Shown: piece by piece, positions 1 through 11,223 of the stretch
Layout: the number at the start of each line of letters is the position of its first letter
Position numbering within the stretch: position 1 is the first letter of the stretch
Assembly (NCBI RefSeq): GCF_000381925.1
Contig: NZ_KB907307.1
Span: forward strand, 1,550,001-1,614,000
Source: Nocardia sp. BMG111209
Lineage (GTDB): Bacteria > Actinomycetota > Actinomycetes > Mycobacteriales > Mycobacteriaceae
DNA length: 64,000 bases
Direction of reading: 5' to 3'
Made by a program: the position numbers and the translations under genes
Notes under the pieces: generated by a model
Databases searched by the model: none
What the model was told of the DNA's origin: nothing
The model's input: only the letters and a program-made list of their open reading frames with translations

Positions 1-26
1 GAGCACCGGCGCCGCCGGCGGGGTGA
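1..26 (+). CDS. nuoF: 3' end of the gene before nuoG, probably nuoF (partial)
   Basis: Only the last eight codons are present, reading A-P-A-P-P-A-G and then TGA at 24-26. The stop overlaps the GTG start of nuoG as GTGA, the same coupling seen further down this operon. NuoF (the NADH- and FMN-binding subunit) normally precedes nuoG in actinobacterial nuo operons, so the name rests on gene order and not on the few residues visible. Confidence 0.5.
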
Positions 27-2464
27 CCCCCGCCGAGATGGTGAGCGTGACCATCGACGGCACCACCGTCAGCGTGCCGCCGGGCACCCTGTTGATCCGG
101 GCCGCCGAACTGATCGGCGTCCAGATCCCCCGCTTCTGCGACCATCCGCTGCTCGATCCGGTCGGCGCCTGCCGGCAGTGCCTGGTCGAGGTGGAGGGGC
201 AGCGGAAACCGGTGGCCTCCTGCACGATCGCCGTCTCCGACGGGATGGTGGCCCACACCCAGCTCGGCTCCCCGGTCGCCGCGAAGGCGCAGGAGGGCGT
301 GATGGAGCTGCTGCTGATCAACCATCCGCTGGACTGCCCGGTCTGCGACAAGGGCGGTGAATGCCCGCTGCAGAACCAGGCGATGTCCACCGGGCGTGGC
401 GAATCCCGGTTCGAAGGCGCGAAACGCACCTACCCCAAACCGATTCCGCTGTCCACGGCGGTGCTGCTGGATCGGGAGCGCTGCGTACTGTGCGCCCGCT
501 GCACCCGCTTCGCCGAGCAGATCGCCGGCGATCCGTTCATCGAACTGATGGATCGCGGTGCGCTGCAACAGGTCGGCATCCCCGGCTCGATGGGGCTGGC
601 CACCGATGCCGGAACCGGTTCGGGCGGTGAGACGTTCGACTCCTACTTCTCCGGCAACACGGTGCAGATCTGCCCGGTCGGCGCGCTCACCGGCAGCACC
701 TACCGATTCCGGGCCCGGCCGTTCGATCTGGTGTCCAGTCCGGGAGTGTGCGAGCACTGCGCCGCCGGCTGCGCCCAGCGCACCGATCATCGGCGCGGAA
801 AGGTGTTGCGCCGCTTGGCCGGTGACGATCCGGCGGTCAACGAGGAGTGGAACTGCGACAAGGGCCGGTGGGCGTTCGCCTACGCCACCGAGCCGGATCG
901 GCTGACCACCCCGCTGATCCGGGACTGGGACGGCAATCTGGTCCCGGCCTCCTGGCCGGAGGCGCTGGCCCGCGCCGCGGAGGGCCTGGCCGCCGCGCAC
1001 GGCAACGCGGGCGTCCTCGTCGGCGGCCGGGCCACCGTCGAGGACGCCTACGCGTACGCCAAGTTCGCCCGGATCGCGTTGCACACCAACGACATCGACT
1101 TCCGGTCCCGGGTGCACTCGGCGGAGGAGGCGCAATTCCTCGCCGCCCGGATCGCCGGGCAGGGCACGAGCGTCGAGTACGCCGATCTGGAGACCGCTCC
1201 GGTGGTGCTGCTGGCCGGATTCGAGCCCGAGGAGGAGTCGCCGATCGTCTACCTCCGGCTGCGCCGGGCCGCCCGCAAGCGCGGGTTGCCGATCCACGCG
1301 CTGGCCCCGTTCGCCACCCGCGGCCTGCGGAACATGTCCGGCCGGCTGCTGGCCACCGTGCCCGGCGGCGAGGCCGCGCGACTGGCGGCGCTGCGGACCG
1401 ACGACGGCTCGGAGTTGGCCCGGCAGCTGCGGCAACCGGGGGCGGTGATCCTCGCGGGCGAACGGCTGGCCGGCTTCCCGGGTGCGCTGTCGGCCGCGGC
1501 GCGACTGGCCGACGAGACCGGCGCCGCCCTGGCCTGGGTGCCGCGCCGCGCGGGTGAACGCGGCGCGATCGAGGCCGGCGCGCTGCCCGATCTGCTGCCC
1601 GGCGGACGGCCGCTGGCCGACCCGCGGGCCCGGCATCAGGTGAAGACGGCCTGGAACATCGACGATCTGCCGGTGACCCCGGGCCGCGATACCGCCGCGA
1701 TCCTGCGCGCCGCGGAACATTTCGGCGCACTGGTCGTCGGCGGGGTCGAGGTGGACGATCTGCCGGATTCGCGGGCCGCGCTCGCCGCGTTCGACACCGC
1801 CCGCTTCGTCGTCAGTCTGGAACTGCGGCGCACCGAGCTGACCGAACGCGCCGATGTGGTGCTGCCGGTGGCCTCGGCGATGGAGAAGGACGGCACCTTC
1901 CTCACCTGGGAGGGCCGCGCGCGCCCGTTCGCGGCCGCCCTCGCCGACGCGACCGTGCGGCGCGCGCCCGCGCCGCTGTCCGACCATCGGGTGCTGCACG
2001 CCCTCGCCGCCGAACTCGGCACGGATCTCGGCCTGCCCGATATCGCTTCCGCGCGAACCGAACTCGCCGAACTCGGGGTGTGGGACGGCCCGCCGCCGGC
2101 GCTGCCCGCGCTGCCGCCGGAACCCGAACCGCGACCGGCCGCGGGCACCGCGGTACTGGCCGGCTGGCGAATGTTGCTGGACCGCGGCCGCGGCCAGGAC
2201 GGCGAACCCGGGCTGGCCGGTACCGCCCGGCCGCCGGTGGTCCGGCTGTCGCCGGCCACGGCCGCCGAAATCGGCGCCGCCGCAGGCGATTCGGTGCGGG
2301 TGAGCACCGGGCACGGCGCGGTCGTGCTGCCGCTGGCGGTCACCGAGATGCCCGATCGGGTCGTGTGGCTGCCGCTGAATTCCCCCGGGTCGGTGGTGTA
2401 TCGGCAACTCGCCGCCGCCCCCGGGCAACCGGTGAGCATCCGACGGGAGGACGACGGTGAGTGA
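23..2464 (+). CDS. nuoG: NADH-quinone oxidoreductase subunit G
   Basis: This is the large iron-sulfur subunit of complex I, in the peripheral arm that passes electrons from NADH towards quinone. The 813 residues begin with a 2Fe-2S ferredoxin domain (C39, C50, C53, C67). A His/Cys cluster site follows (H101, C105, C108, C114), then a 4Fe-4S site starting C154-x2-C157-x2-C160 and completed by the Cys of CPVGALT. After a CEHCAAGC segment, the rest is a degenerate molybdopterin-oxidoreductase-like domain, as is usual for NuoG. GTG at 23 overlaps the preceding stop; ATG at 38 is an alternative start. The stop overlaps the next gene by 8 bases. Length and domain order are normal for actinobacteria. 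Confidence 0.95.
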   Translation: MTPAEMVSVTIDGTTVSVPPGTLLIRAAELIGVQIPRFCDHPLLDPVGACRQCLVEVEGQRKPVASCTIAVSDGMVAHTQLGSPVAAKAQEGVMELLLINHPLDCPVCDKGGECPLQNQAMSTGRGESRFEGAKRTYPKPIPLSTAVLLDRERCVLCARCTRFAEQIAGDPFIELMDRGALQQVGIPGSMGLATDAGTGSGGETFDSYFSGNTVQICPVGALTGSTYRFRARPFDLVSSPGVCEHCAAGCAQRTDHRRGKVLRRLAGDDPAVNEEWNCDKGRWAFAYATEPDRLTTPLIRDWDGNLVPASWPEALARAAEGLAAAHGNAGVLVGGRATVEDAYAYAKFARIALHTNDIDFRSRVHSAEEAQFLAARIAGQGTSVEYADLETAPVVLLAGFEPEEESPIVYLRLRRAARKRGLPIHALAPFATRGLRNMSGRLLATVPGGEAARLAALRTDDGSELARQLRQPGAVILAGERLAGFPGALSAAARLADETGAALAWVPRRAGERGAIEAGALPDLLPGGRPLADPRARHQVKTAWNIDDLPVTPGRDTAAILRAAEHFGALVVGGVEVDDLPDSRAALAAFDTARFVVSLELRRTELTERADVVLPVASAMEKDGTFLTWEGRARPFAAALADATVRRAPAPLSDHRVLHALAAELGTDLGLPDIASARTELAELGVWDGPPPALPALPPEPEPRPAAGTAVLAGWRMLLDRGRGQDGEPGLAGTARPPVVRLSPATAAEIGAAAGDSVRVSTGHGAVVLPLAVTEMPDRVVWLPLNSPGSVVYRQLAAAPGQPVSIRREDDGE

Positions 2465-4235
2465 GATGTTCGGACACGACCCCTGGTGGCTGGTGGTCGG
2501 GAAATCCGTCGCCATCTTCGTATACCTGCTGCTGATCCCGTTGCTGGCGGTGCTGATCGAACGAAAGATCGTCGCCTACATGCAGATGCGGGTGGGCCCC
2601 AACCGGGTCGGGCCGCGCGGCACCCTGCAATCGCTGGCCGACGGCGTGAAGATGCTCCTCAAGGAGGACATCGTCCCGGCGATCGTCGACAGGCCGATCT
2701 TCGTGCTGGCCCCGGTCATCGCGCTGATCCCGGCGGTGATGGCGTTCGCGGTGATCCCGCTGGGGCCCGAGGTGTCGGTGTTCGGCACCCACACCGCGCT
2801 GCAACTGACCGATATGCCGGTGGCGGTGCTCTACATCCTGGCCATGGCCTCGATCGGCGTGTACGGAATCGTGCTGGCGGGCTGGGCATCCGGGTCGACG
2901 TATCCGCTGCTGGGCGGGCTGCGGTCCACCGCGCAGGTGATCTCGTACGAGATCGCGATAGCGGCGTGCTTCGCCGCGGTGTTCCTGCTGTCGGGCACCA
3001 TGTCCACCTCCGGCATCGTCGACCGGCAGTGGGGCACCTGGAATGTCTTCCTGCTGCTGCCCTCGTTCCTGATCTACGCGGTGGCGATGGTCGGCGAGAC
3101 CAACCGCGCACCGTTCGATCTGCCCGAGGCCGAGGGCGAACTGGTCGGCGGCTTCCACACCGAGTACTCGTCGCTGAAGTTCGCGATGTTCATGATGGCC
3201 GAATACATCAACATGGGTACGGTGTCGGCGCTGGCCAGCACCATGTTCTTCGGCGGCTGGCACGCGCCGTTCCCGATCAGCCTGTGGCACGGCGCCAATT
3301 CCGGCTGGTGGCCGCTGTTGTGGATCACGGCGAAGATCTGGATCTTCCTGTTCGTGTTCATCTGGCTGCGCGGCACGCTGCCGCGACTGCGCTACGACCA
3401 GTTCATGAATCTGGGCTGGAAGCTGCTGATTCCGGTCTCGCTGCTCTGGGTGATGGTCGTCGCCACGCTGAAGGTGTTGCAGGACAACGGGTATCACGTG
3501 CAGACCGCGGGCCTGGTCGGCGCCGGGATCGTCCTCTCGCTGCTGCTGATCGCGGTGGCGGTGCGCGCCGGTAAGGCGCGCGGCCCGGTCGTCGACACCG
3601 AATCGGCTGCCGCCGAGGAGATTCCGATCTTCCCGGTACCGCCGCTGCCGGATCTGCCCGCATCGCAACCCGAGAAGTCCGGACTGCTCGATCCGCTCGC
3701 CGGATTCGCCGTCACCGCGGCCACCATGTTCAAGAAGCCCAATACCGAGTTCTATCCCGAGGTGAAGACGCCGACCGCCCCGCGCTATCACGGCCGCCAC
3801 CAGCTCAACCGGCATCCGGACGGGCTGGAGAAGTGCATCGGCTGCGAACTGTGCGCCTGGGCCTGCCCCGCCGACGCCATCTTCGTCGAGGGCGACGACA
3901 ACACCGAGAGCGAAAGGTTCTCGCCCGGTGAGCGATACGGCCGCATCTACCAGATCAACTATCTGCGCTGCATCGGCTGCGGCCTGTGCATCGAGGCCTG
4001 TCCGACGCGCGCGCTGACCATGACCAACGAATACGAGATGGCCGACGACAACCGCGGCGACCTCATCTACGAGAAGGACCGGCTGCTCGCGCCGCTCGGC
4101 CCCGAGATGACCGCGCCGCCGCACGCGATGGCCCCGGGCTCGACCGAGGCCGACTACTACCTGGGTACCGTTCCCGGTGCGGAACCGGTTGCGCCCGAAG
4201 CGGATCCGGCGCCGGCCGGTGGAGGTGTGCGATGA
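2457..4235 (+). CDS. nuoHI: fused NADH-quinone oxidoreductase subunits H and I
   Basis: A single 592-residue frame joins two complex I subunits. Residues 1 to about 370 are NuoH: multi-pass membrane protein, [19 protein letters not shown] motif, and the conserved [19 protein letters not shown] loop near the quinone site. A Pro-rich linker covers about 371-409. From about residue 410 the sequence is NuoI, with two 4Fe-4S ferredoxin motifs (C460, C463, C466, C470 and C505, C508, C511, C515). NuoH and NuoI are normally separate proteins of about 400 and 180 residues. I see no in-frame ATG, GTG or TTG between the end of NuoH and the start of the NuoI homology, so translation as one chain is likely. 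GTG 2457 follows a GGGAGG site; ATG 2466 is an alternative start. The stop overlaps nuoJ as ATGA. Confidence 0.9.
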   Translation: MSEMFGHDPWWLVVGKSVAIFVYLLLIPLLAVLIERKIVAYMQMRVGPNRVGPRGTLQSLADGVKMLLKEDIVPAIVDRPIFVLAPVIALIPAVMAFAVIPLGPEVSVFGTHTALQLTDMPVAVLYILAMASIGVYGIVLAGWASGSTYPLLGGLRSTAQVISYEIAIAACFAAVFLLSGTMSTSGIVDRQWGTWNVFLLLPSFLIYAVAMVGETNRAPFDLPEAEGELVGGFHTEYSSLKFAMFMMAEYINMGTVSALASTMFFGGWHAPFPISLWHGANSGWWPLLWITAKIWIFLFVFIWLRGTLPRLRYDQFMNLGWKLLIPVSLLWVMVVATLKVLQDNGYHVQTAGLVGAGIVLSLLLIAVAVRAGKARGPVVDTESAAAEEIPIFPVPPLPDLPASQPEKSGLLDPLAGFAVTAATMFKKPNTEFYPEVKTPTAPRYHGRHQLNRHPDGLEKCIGCELCAWACPADAIFVEGDDNTESERFSPGERYGRIYQINYLRCIGCGLCIEACPTRALTMTNEYEMADDNRGDLIYEKDRLLAPLGPEMTAPPHAMAPGSTEADYYLGTVPGAEPVAPEADPAPAGGGVR

Positions 4236-5029
4236 CCACATTCCTGGCCGAGACGGCGGCCCGGACCTCCGGCGGTGAGGCGGTGCTGTTCTGGGTGCTC
4301 GCGGTGCTCGCGGTCTGCGGCGCCCTCGGCATGGTGTGCGCCCGCAAGGCCGTCCATTCCGCGCTGTGCCTGGCCGGCACCATGATCTCGCTGTCGGTGT
4401 TCTACATCGCCGAGGACGCGCTGTTCCTCGGGGTCGTGCAGATCGTCGTGTACACCGGCGCGGTCATGATGCTGTTCCTGTTCGTGCTCATGCTGGTCGG
4501 CGTCGACTCGGCGGAATCGCTGCGAGAGACGTTGCGCGGGCACCGGATCGCGGTCGTGCTGGTCAGTCTGGGCTTCGGCCTGCTGCTGATGTCCGCGATC
4601 TCCCGTGGCGTACGCGACGATTCGGTGGCGCAGACCGGTCCGGGTTTCACCGCGGATCCGATCGGCGCACTGGCCGAACTGCTGTTCGTGCGCTACGTCT
4701 GGGCATTCGAGCTGACCGGCGCGCTGCTGATCACCGCCACCATCGGCGCGATGGTGCTCGCGCACCGGGAACGCTTCGGACCGCGCACCGATCAGCGCGA
4801 GACGTCGAAACGCCGCTTCCGGGAAGGACATCAGGTCACCCCGCTGCCGACGCCCGGCGTGTACGCGCGGCACAACGCGGTCGATTCGCCGGCCCGGCTG
4901 CCCGACGGGTCGTTCGCGGAACTGTCGGTCAGTTCCATCCTGCGCCAGCGCAAGCATCGCGCCCACACCGAGGCCGCGGTCGTCGGCGTCGGTACCACCC
5001 CCGTCCCGGACGAGGAAGGCTCACGGTGA
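4232..5029 (+). CDS. nuoJ: NADH-quinone oxidoreductase subunit J
   Basis: Membrane-arm subunit of complex I, 265 residues. Five hydrophobic segments can be seen, including the [20 protein letters not shown] stretch typical of NuoJ. The C-terminal tail after about residue 190 is hydrophilic, as in other actinobacterial NuoJ proteins. ATG 4232 overlaps the nuoHI stop (ATGA) and follows a GGAGG site. The stop overlaps the GTG of nuoK. An upstream extension of this frame to 3986 lies inside the ferredoxin part of nuoHI and is not coding. Confidence 0.95.
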   Translation: MTTFLAETAARTSGGEAVLFWVLAVLAVCGALGMVCARKAVHSALCLAGTMISLSVFYIAEDALFLGVVQIVVYTGAVMMLFLFVLMLVGVDSAESLRETLRGHRIAVVLVSLGFGLLLMSAISRGVRDDSVAQTGPGFTADPIGALAELLFVRYVWAFELTGALLITATIGAMVLAHRERFGPRTDQRETSKRRFREGHQVTPLPTPGVYARHNAVDSPARLPDGSFAELSVSSILRQRKHRAHTEAAVVGVGTTPVPDEEGSR

Positions 5030-5325
5030 ATCCGGACAACTACCTGTATCTGTCCGCACTGCTGTTCACCATCGGCGCGGCCGGTGTTCTGGTGCGGCGC
5101 AACGCGATCGTGGTGTTCATGTGCATCGAGCTGATGCTGAACGCGGTGAACCTGGCCTTCGTCACCTTCGCCCGGGAGCACCACAACCTGGACGGTCAGG
5201 TGTTCGCGTTCTTCACGATGGTCGTGGCCGCCGCCGAGGTCGTGGTCGGTCTGGCGATCATCATGACCATCTTCCGCGCCCGTCGCTCGACCTCGGTCGA
5301 CGACGCCAACCTGCTGAAGTACTGA
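5026..5325 (+). CDS. nuoK: NADH-quinone oxidoreductase subunit K
   Basis: Small membrane subunit of complex I, 99 residues with three transmembrane helices. The second helix holds the conserved acidic residue in [11 protein letters not shown] and the third holds the one in [11 protein letters not shown]; both glutamates belong to the proton channel. The GTG at 5026 was chosen because it overlaps the nuoJ stop (GTGA) and gives the usual 99-100 residue length. The start of nuoL follows after a single base. Confidence 0.95.
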   Translation: MNPDNYLYLSALLFTIGAAGVLVRRNAIVVFMCIELMLNAVNLAFVTFAREHHNLDGQVFAFFTMVVAAAEVVVGLAIIMTIFRARRSTSVDDANLLKY

Positions 5326-5326
5326 T

Positions 5327-7240
5327 ATGGGTACCGCGGATCAACTCTGGTTGCTGCCGGCCCTGCCGTTGGCCGGCGCGGCGATCCTGTTGCTCGCCGG
5401 GCGATTCGCCGATCGGTGGGGGCACTGGCTGGGCTGCCTGGCGGCCGTCGCGTCGTTCGGCGTCGGGGTGTGGGCCTTCGCCGGGATGCTCGGCCGGCAG
5501 ACCGCCGACCGGCCCGTCTACCACCACTTCTTCAGCTGGGTGCCGGTCGCCGGGCTGCACGTGGATTTCGCGTTGCAGCTGGATCAGTTGTCGATGTGCT
5601 TCGTCCTGCTGATCACCGGGGTCGGGTCGCTGATCCATCTGTACTCCGTGGGGTACATGAAACCCCGTGCGGGACACGACGATTACACCGTGGCCGGCCG
5701 GCGGCGGTTCTTCGGCTATCTGAATCTGTTCCTGGCCGCGATGCTGGTGCTGGTACTCGCCGACAACTACCTGGTGCTGTACCTGGGCTGGGAGGGTGTC
5801 GGCCTGGCCTCGTATCTGCTGATCGGGTTCTGGTCGCACAAGCCCTCCGCGGCGGCCGCGGCGAAGAAGGCGTTCGTGGTCAACCGGGTCGGCGATATGG
5901 GGCTGGCGATCGCGCTGTTCGTCATGTTCGCCACCTTCGGATCGGTCGACTACAGCGGGGTGTTCGCCGCCGCGCCGCAGGCCGGCGGCGGCACGCTGAC
6001 CGCGATCGGATTACTGCTGCTGCTCGGCGCGTGCGGTAAATCGGCGCAGGTGCCGCTGCAATCCTGGCTCGGGGACGCGATGGAGGGCCCGACCCCGGTG
6101 TCGGCGCTCATCCACGCGGCCACCATGGTCACCGCGGGTGTGTATCTGATCGCCCGCTCGGGTCCGATCTTCGACCTCGCGCCGGGGGCCCGCGCCGGGG
6201 TGCTGGTGGTCGGTGCGGTCACGCTGTTGTTCGGCGCGATCATCGGCTGTGCGAAGGACGACATCAAGAAGGCCCTCGCGGCGTCGACGATGAGCCAGAT
6301 CGGCTACATGGTGCTGGCCGCCGGGCTCGGCCCGGCCGGGTACGCGGTGGCGATCATGCATCTGCTCACCCACGGTTTCTTCAAGGCCGGACTGTTCCTC
6401 GGCGCCGGTTCGGTGATGCACGCGATGGACGACGAGACGGATATGCGCCGCTACGGCGCCCTGCGCAAGGTCATGCCGATCACGTTCGCCACCTTCGGGC
6501 TCGGATATCTGGCGATCATCGGGGTGCCGCCGTTCGCGGGCTTCTTCTCCAAGGACCGGATCATCGAGGCGGCCTTCGGATACGGCGGCCCGGCGGGGAC
6601 CACCCTCGGCGTGGCGGCGTTGCTCGGCGCGGGGATCACCGCGTTCTACATGACCCGGGTGATGCTGCTGACCTTCTTCGGCCCCCGGCGCTGGGCCGAA
6701 ACGGCACATCCGCACGAGGCGCCGGCGAGTATGACCGGGCCGATGATCCTGCTGGCGATCGGCTCGGTATGTTCCGGCGGCCTGCTGGTCTACGGCTCGG
6801 GACTGGTGAACTGGCTGGAACCGATTGTCGGCGAACATCATTCGGAGGGCGGCCTGCCCGCCTGGGCCGTGACCACGATGGCGCTGGTGGTGGTCGTGGC
6901 CGGGGTCGCGGTCGCCTACCGGCAGTACGGGCGGCGCGAGGTGCCGGTACCCGCGCCGGAGGCGGTGTCGGCGCTCACGGTGGCCGCGCGGCGGGACCTC
7001 TACGGCGATGCCGTCAACGAGGCCGTGTTCATGCGCCCGGGACAGCATCTGACCAGGTCGCTGGTGTTCGTCGACACCCGCGGCATCGACGGCCTGGTGA
7101 ACACCACGGCCGCCGTGATCGGCGGCCTGTCGGCCCGGATCCGCCGGATCCAGACCGGATACGTCCGTTCCTACGCCCTGTCCATGTTGACCGGCGCGAC
7201 CCTGGTGGTCGCCGCCCTGCTCGCGGTGAGGTTGCTGTGA
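5327..7240 (+). CDS. nuoL: NADH-quinone oxidoreductase subunit L
   Basis: Antiporter-like proton-pumping subunit at the far end of the membrane arm, 637 residues. It shows the signature [16 protein letters not shown] with its conserved glutamate, the lysine/histidine helices ([35 protein letters not shown]) and a long C-terminal amphipathic part ending in a membrane anchor. ATG 5327 follows nuoK closely. The TGA at 7238-7240 overlaps the GTG of nuoM. Length is normal. Confidence 0.95.
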   Translation: MGTADQLWLLPALPLAGAAILLLAGRFADRWGHWLGCLAAVASFGVGVWAFAGMLGRQTADRPVYHHFFSWVPVAGLHVDFALQLDQLSMCFVLLITGVGSLIHLYSVGYMKPRAGHDDYTVAGRRRFFGYLNLFLAAMLVLVLADNYLVLYLGWEGVGLASYLLIGFWSHKPSAAAAAKKAFVVNRVGDMGLAIALFVMFATFGSVDYSGVFAAAPQAGGGTLTAIGLLLLLGACGKSAQVPLQSWLGDAMEGPTPVSALIHAATMVTAGVYLIARSGPIFDLAPGARAGVLVVGAVTLLFGAIIGCAKDDIKKALAASTMSQIGYMVLAAGLGPAGYAVAIMHLLTHGFFKAGLFLGAGSVMHAMDDETDMRRYGALRKVMPITFATFGLGYLAIIGVPPFAGFFSKDRIIEAAFGYGGPAGTTLGVAALLGAGITAFYMTRVMLLTFFGPRRWAETAHPHEAPASMTGPMILLAIGSVCSGGLLVYGSGLVNWLEPIVGEHHSEGGLPAWAVTTMALVVVVAGVAVAYRQYGRREVPVPAPEAVSALTVAARRDLYGDAVNEAVFMRPGQHLTRSLVFVDTRGIDGLVNTTAAVIGGLSARIRRIQTGYVRSYALSMLTGATLVVAALLAVRLL

Positions 7241-8850
7241 ACGAGTTTCCGTGGCTCACGACGCTGTGGGTGCTGCCGTTGGCCGGGGCGATCGTGGTGG
7301 CCGCGCTGCCGCGCCGAGCACGCATGATGGCCCGCTGGACCGGCCTGGCGTTCGCGCTCGCCGCGCTGGCGATCGGGATCGTGGTCGCGGTGCGGTTCGA
7401 ACCGGGCGGCCCGCAGTACCAGCTGGTCGAATCACACCGCTGGATACCGGCTTTCGGCGCCGGCTACACCCTCGGCGTGGACGGTATCGCCCTGGTGCTG
7501 GTCCTGCTGACCGCGGGCCTGATGCCGTTGCTGCTGCTCGCCGGGTGGAACGACGACGTGGGCGGCGCGGCCGGCGGCGGAACCCGGGTCACCCACATCT
7601 ATGTGGCGCTGATGTTGCTGGTCGAGTCGATGGTGCTGATCTCGTTCACCTCACTGGACATCCTGCTGTTCTACGTGTTCTTCGAGGTCATGCTGATCCC
7701 GATGTACTTCCTCATCGGTGGATTCGGACCGCACGGGGACAACGTCGCGGTGCGGCAGCAGCGGGCCCGGTCGGCGGTGAAGTTCCTGCTGTACAACCTG
7801 TTCGGCGGGCTGATCATGCTGGCCGCGGTGATCGGCCTGTACGTGCTCACCGCGCGGCAGCATCTCGGCGGTGACGGCACCTTCGATTTCCGGACGGTCG
7901 TGGCGGCGGCCAATTCCGGGCAGCTCGGCGCGGGGCCCGCGGTCCTGAACGCGCTGTTCCTCGGCTTCATGTTCGCGTTCGCGGTGAAGGCGCCGCTGTG
8001 GCCGCTGCACACCTGGCTGCCGGACGCGGCGGTGTCGGCCACGCCGGCCGGCGCGGTCCTGATGATGGCGGTGGTGGACAAGGTCGGCACATTCGGCATG
8101 TTGCGGTACTGCCTGCTGCTGTTCCCGTCGGCGACCGCCACCTACGCGCCGCTGGTGAGCGTGCTCGCGGTGATCGGCATCGTGTACGGCGCACTGCTCG
8201 CGCTCGGGCAGACCGACGTGATGCGGCTGATCGCCTACACCTCGATCTCGCATTTCGGCTTCATCATCCTGGGCATCTTCGCGCGGACGAATCAGGGCGG
8301 CGCCGGGGCCACGCTGTACATGGTCAACCACGGCATCTCCACCGCGGCGCTGTTCCTGATCGCGGGATTCCTGGTGTCGCGCCGGGGAACTCGCGCGATC
8401 GCGGCGTTCGGCGGGGTGCAGAAGGTCGCGCCGGTCATGGCCGGAACCTTCCTGATCGCGGGCCTGGCCACGCTGTCGCTGCCGGGGCTGGCGCCGTTCG
8501 TCAGCGAATTCCTGGTCCTGGCAGGCACTTTCACCCGCTATCCGGTGGCGGCGATCTGCGCGACCAGCGCGCTGGTGCTGGCCGCGCTGTATGTGCTCTG
8601 GCTCTATCAGCGGATGATGACCGGGCCGGTGCGTGACGGCAACGAGAAGTTGCGCGATCTGCTGCCCCGGGAACTGATCGTGGTGGTGCCGCTGCTCGCG
8701 GCGCTGCTGGTACTCGGCGCCTATCCGAAACCCGTGCTGGATCGGATCGATCCGGCCGTGGCGTCGACCCTCACCACGATCGGCGCACACGATCCGGCGC
8801 CGACCGTGCCACAACCGGAGGCCGCGCCGACCCACGGAGGTACGCGATGA
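7237..8850 (+). CDS. nuoM: NADH-quinone oxidoreductase subunit M
   Basis: Second antiporter-like proton-pumping subunit of complex I, 537 residues with about 14 transmembrane helices. The helix [17 protein letters not shown] carries the conserved glutamate, and [23 protein letters not shown] is the family signature near the pumping lysine. GTG 7237 overlaps the nuoL stop and gives the expected MNEFPWL start. The stop overlaps nuoN by ATGA. An upstream extension of this frame inside nuoL is only an open shadow. Confidence 0.95.
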   Translation: MNEFPWLTTLWVLPLAGAIVVAALPRRARMMARWTGLAFALAALAIGIVVAVRFEPGGPQYQLVESHRWIPAFGAGYTLGVDGIALVLVLLTAGLMPLLLLAGWNDDVGGAAGGGTRVTHIYVALMLLVESMVLISFTSLDILLFYVFFEVMLIPMYFLIGGFGPHGDNVAVRQQRARSAVKFLLYNLFGGLIMLAAVIGLYVLTARQHLGGDGTFDFRTVVAAANSGQLGAGPAVLNALFLGFMFAFAVKAPLWPLHTWLPDAAVSATPAGAVLMMAVVDKVGTFGMLRYCLLLFPSATATYAPLVSVLAVIGIVYGALLALGQTDVMRLIAYTSISHFGFIILGIFARTNQGGAGATLYMVNHGISTAALFLIAGFLVSRRGTRAIAAFGGVQKVAPVMAGTFLIAGLATLSLPGLAPFVSEFLVLAGTFTRYPVAAICATSALVLAALYVLWLYQRMMTGPVRDGNEKLRDLLPRELIVVVPLLAALLVLGAYPKPVLDRIDPAVASTLTTIGAHDPAPTVPQPEAAPTHGGTR

Positions 8851-10496
8851 CCAGTCAGCTTCTCGCCGCGGCGATCCCGGCGCCGTCGATCCAATATCGG
8901 GACCTGTCACCGATGCTCATCGTGTTCGGGGTGGCGGTCGCCGGGGTGCTGGTGGAGGCGTTCCTGCCGCGATCGTGGCGGTATCCGCTGCACCTGGTAC
9001 TCGGATTGGCCGGTTTGGCAGTCGCTTTCGGCGCGGTGGTCGGGCTGGCCGGCACCCGGACCACCGCGATGGCCGATGCGGTCGCGATCGACGGGGTGAC
9101 GCTGTTCCTGCAGGGCACCATCCTCGTGGCGGCGGCGCTGAGCCTGTTGCTGATCGCCGAGCGCGGTATCGCCCCCGCACTCGCGCGGGTGCGGCGGGAC
9201 GGTCCCGGTGCGTGGAGCCGGGCCGCCGCGACCGCCGGTGGCGCCCTCGTACTCGACGGGTTCACCCCGCAGGCGGCGGCGATGCCGGGCAGCAGCGACG
9301 AAGTCGCCGCGGAGCGTGCAGGTTTCACCACCACCGAGGTGTTCCCGCTGGCGATGTTCGCCGTCGGCGGGCTGCTGTTGTTCCCGGCGGCCGATGATCT
9401 GCTGACCATGTTCGTGGCCCTGGAGGTGCTCTCGCTGCCGCTGTACCTGATGTGCGGGCTGGCCCGCCGGCAGCGGTTGCAGTCGCAGGAGTCGGCGCTG
9501 AAATACTTTCTGCTGGGCGCCTTCTCGTCGGCGTTCTTCCTCTACGGCATGGCCCTGCTGTACGGCTACGCGGGTACCGTGCAATTCGCCGGGATCGCGG
9601 ATGCCGTAGCGCGGGACCCGAATTCGAAGACCCTGGCCGTGCTGGGCGTCGCGATGCTTGCGGTCGGGCTGCTGTTCAAGATCGGCGCGGTGCCGTTCCA
9701 GGCGTGGGTTCCCGACGTGTATCAGGGTGCGCCGACACCGATCACCGGATTCATGGCCGCGGGCACGAAGATCGCCGCGGTCGGCGCGCTGCTGCGGGTG
9801 TTGCAGATCGCGGTGCCGGGTCTGCGCGACGACTGGCGGCCGATCGTGGCGGCGGTCGCCATCGCGACCATGGCGGTCGGCGCGATCCTGGCCGTCACCC
9901 AGACGGATGTGAAGCGGATGCTGGCGTATTCGTCGGTGGCCCATGCCGGTTTCCTGCTCACCGCACTCGCCGGGATCGACAACGACGGGGCCGGTGGGGT
10001 GTTCTCGCGGCCCGCCTCGGCCGCGCTGTTCTATCTCGCCGCCTACGGTCTGAGTACGGTCGGCGCGTTCGCGGTGGTCACGCTGGTCCGCGATCGCGGC
10101 GGCGAGGAGGCGACGGCGCTGTCGGCCTGGGCCGGGCTGGGCCGCCGCTCCCCCTGGCTGGCCACCACCTTCGCCCTGTTCCTGCTCTCCTTCGCGGGCA
10201 TCCCGCTGACCAGCGGTTTCATCAGCAAGTTCGCGGTGTTCTCGGCCGCCTCCGCCGGTGGCGCGCCGGCCCTGGTGATCGTCGGTGTGATCTGCAGTGC
10301 GATCGCGGCCTTCTTCTACATCCGGGTCATCGTGCTGATGTTCTTCACCGACGCGCCGGCGGACGCACCCGTGGTGGTGACCCCGGCCATCTCGACGACG
10401 GTGATCGCGGTGACCGCGGCGGCCACCCTGCTGCTGGGCATCGTGCCGCAGCCACTGCTGGATCTGGCCGACAAGGCGGCGGTGTTCGTGCGCTGA
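8847..10496 (+). CDS. nuoN: NADH-quinone oxidoreductase subunit N
   Basis: Third antiporter-like subunit of complex I and last gene of the operon, 549 residues. It shows FVALEVLSLPLYLMCG with the conserved glutamate, FKIGAVPFQAWVPDVYQGAPTPITGFMAAGTK, and a TDVKRMLAYSSVAHAGF helix. An insertion of about 90 hydrophilic residues near positions 105-155, rich in Ala and Arg, lies between early helices, as often seen in actinobacterial NuoN. Translation is coupled to nuoM by a 4-base overlap. A strong hairpin 18 bases past the stop probably ends the transcript. Confidence 0.95.
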   Translation: MTSQLLAAAIPAPSIQYRDLSPMLIVFGVAVAGVLVEAFLPRSWRYPLHLVLGLAGLAVAFGAVVGLAGTRTTAMADAVAIDGVTLFLQGTILVAAALSLLLIAERGIAPALARVRRDGPGAWSRAAATAGGALVLDGFTPQAAAMPGSSDEVAAERAGFTTTEVFPLAMFAVGGLLLFPAADDLLTMFVALEVLSLPLYLMCGLARRQRLQSQESALKYFLLGAFSSAFFLYGMALLYGYAGTVQFAGIADAVARDPNSKTLAVLGVAMLAVGLLFKIGAVPFQAWVPDVYQGAPTPITGFMAAGTKIAAVGALLRVLQIAVPGLRDDWRPIVAAVAIATMAVGAILAVTQTDVKRMLAYSSVAHAGFLLTALAGIDNDGAGGVFSRPASAALFYLAAYGLSTVGAFAVVTLVRDRGGEEATALSAWAGLGRRSPWLATTFALFLLSFAGIPLTSGFISKFAVFSAASAGGAPALVIVGVICSAIAAFFYIRVIVLMFFTDAPADAPVVVTPAISTTVIAVTAAATLLLGIVPQPLLDLADKAAVFVR

Positions 10497-10513
10497 GCGC
10501 GGACCGGCAGCAC

Positions 10514-10541
10514 GTGCCCCGGGTGGAATCGCCCGGGGCAC
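10514..10541. terminator. bidirectional hairpin terminator after nuoN
   Basis: A perfect 10-bp stem (GTGCCCCGGG at 10514-10523 paired with CCCGGGGCAC at 10532-10541) closes an 8-base loop. It lies between the convergent stops of nuoN and the TetR gene, so it can serve both. No T-run follows, as is common in high-GC actinobacteria. Confidence 0.8.
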
Positions 10542-10549
10542 AGTGCTGT

Positions 10550-11164
10550 TCAGGACTCGTGTGCGCCGGGCGGGCGGTCCGGTAGCGGCCGGGCGCCGGC
10601 CGCGCGCATACCGTCGAGGTACAGCGCGAGATGCCGTCGCCAGGCGTGCGGGGCCGTCTCCCGGGTCATCTCCACGGTCCGGGAGATACCCCACACCACG
10701 AAGGCCAGATCGCCGAGGGTGAGATCGGGCCGGAGTTCGCCCGCGGCCTTGGCCCGGGTGAACAGCTCCCCGAGTGCGCTCGCCCCGCGTACCTGCAACT
10801 CCCGCGCGGCGTCCGAGCGCAGCCCCCGGGCCGCCACCTCGTTGAATCCCCGGTCCTCGGCCTGCAATTCACACATTCCGGTGACGTAGGTGACCACGCC
10901 CTGCCACGGATCCGGTTCGGCGGCGGCCTGGTCGGCGAGTACCGCCAGCGTCTCCAGCCGGTCGAGGAAGACCGCGTCGATCAGGTCCTGCCGGGTCGGG
11001 AACCGGTTGTAGAGGGTGCCGTTGCTGACCCCGGCGTGCCGGGCGATATCGGCCATCGCGACGTCGACGCCGTGCTCGGCGAACATCTCGCCGGCGGCGC
11101 GCAGCACCAGTTCGCGGTTGCGGCGGGCATCGCTGCGCAGTGCGCGGGATTCGGGGGAAGGCAC
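10550..11164 (-). CDS. TetR/AcrR family transcriptional regulator
   Basis: A 204-residue repressor. The N-terminal helix-turn-helix covers about residues 15-60 (VLRAAGEMFAEHGVDVAMADIARHAGVSNGTLYNRF). The C-terminal two thirds are an all-helical ligand-binding and dimer domain with no specific similarity I can name. The start is GTG at 11164. It is divergent from a frameshifted short-chain dehydrogenase, and two matching palindromes lie between the starts. Autoregulation and control of that neighbour are inferred from this layout. Confidence 0.9.
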   Translation of the reverse strand: MPSPESRALRSDARRNRELVLRAAGEMFAEHGVDVAMADIARHAGVSNGTLYNRFPTRQDLIDAVFLDRLETLAVLADQAAAEPDPWQGVVTYVTGMCELQAEDRGFNEVAARGLRSDAARELQVRGASALGELFTRAKAAGELRPDLTLGDLAFVVWGISRTVEMTRETAPHAWRRHLALYLDGMRAAGARPLPDRPPGAHES

Positions 11165-11181
11165 GGACCGATTCTATAAGT

Positions 11182-11195
11182 TGACGATGCCGTCA
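11182..11195. promoter_or_regulatory. TetR operator 1 (TGACG-N4-CGTCA)
   Basis: Palindrome TGACGATGCCGTCA, preceded by TAAGT. A near copy lies 42 bp away, which is four helical turns. Both lie between the divergent TetR and SDR starts and are the likely binding sites of the adjacent TetR protein. Confidence 0.7.
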
Positions 11196-11223
11196 TGATA
11201 TCGGTAGCCTTCCGGACGTAAGT

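Noticed and set aside
2340..4241. 633-codon open frame on the minus strand across nuoHI
   Set aside because: It is antisense to clear complex I coding sequence; high GC keeps the opposite frame open. The protein is His/Arg/Gln-rich with no domain.
8907..10694. 595-codon minus-strand frame over nuoN
   Set aside because: Antisense to nuoN and running through its terminator into the TetR gene; composition is that of a shadow frame.
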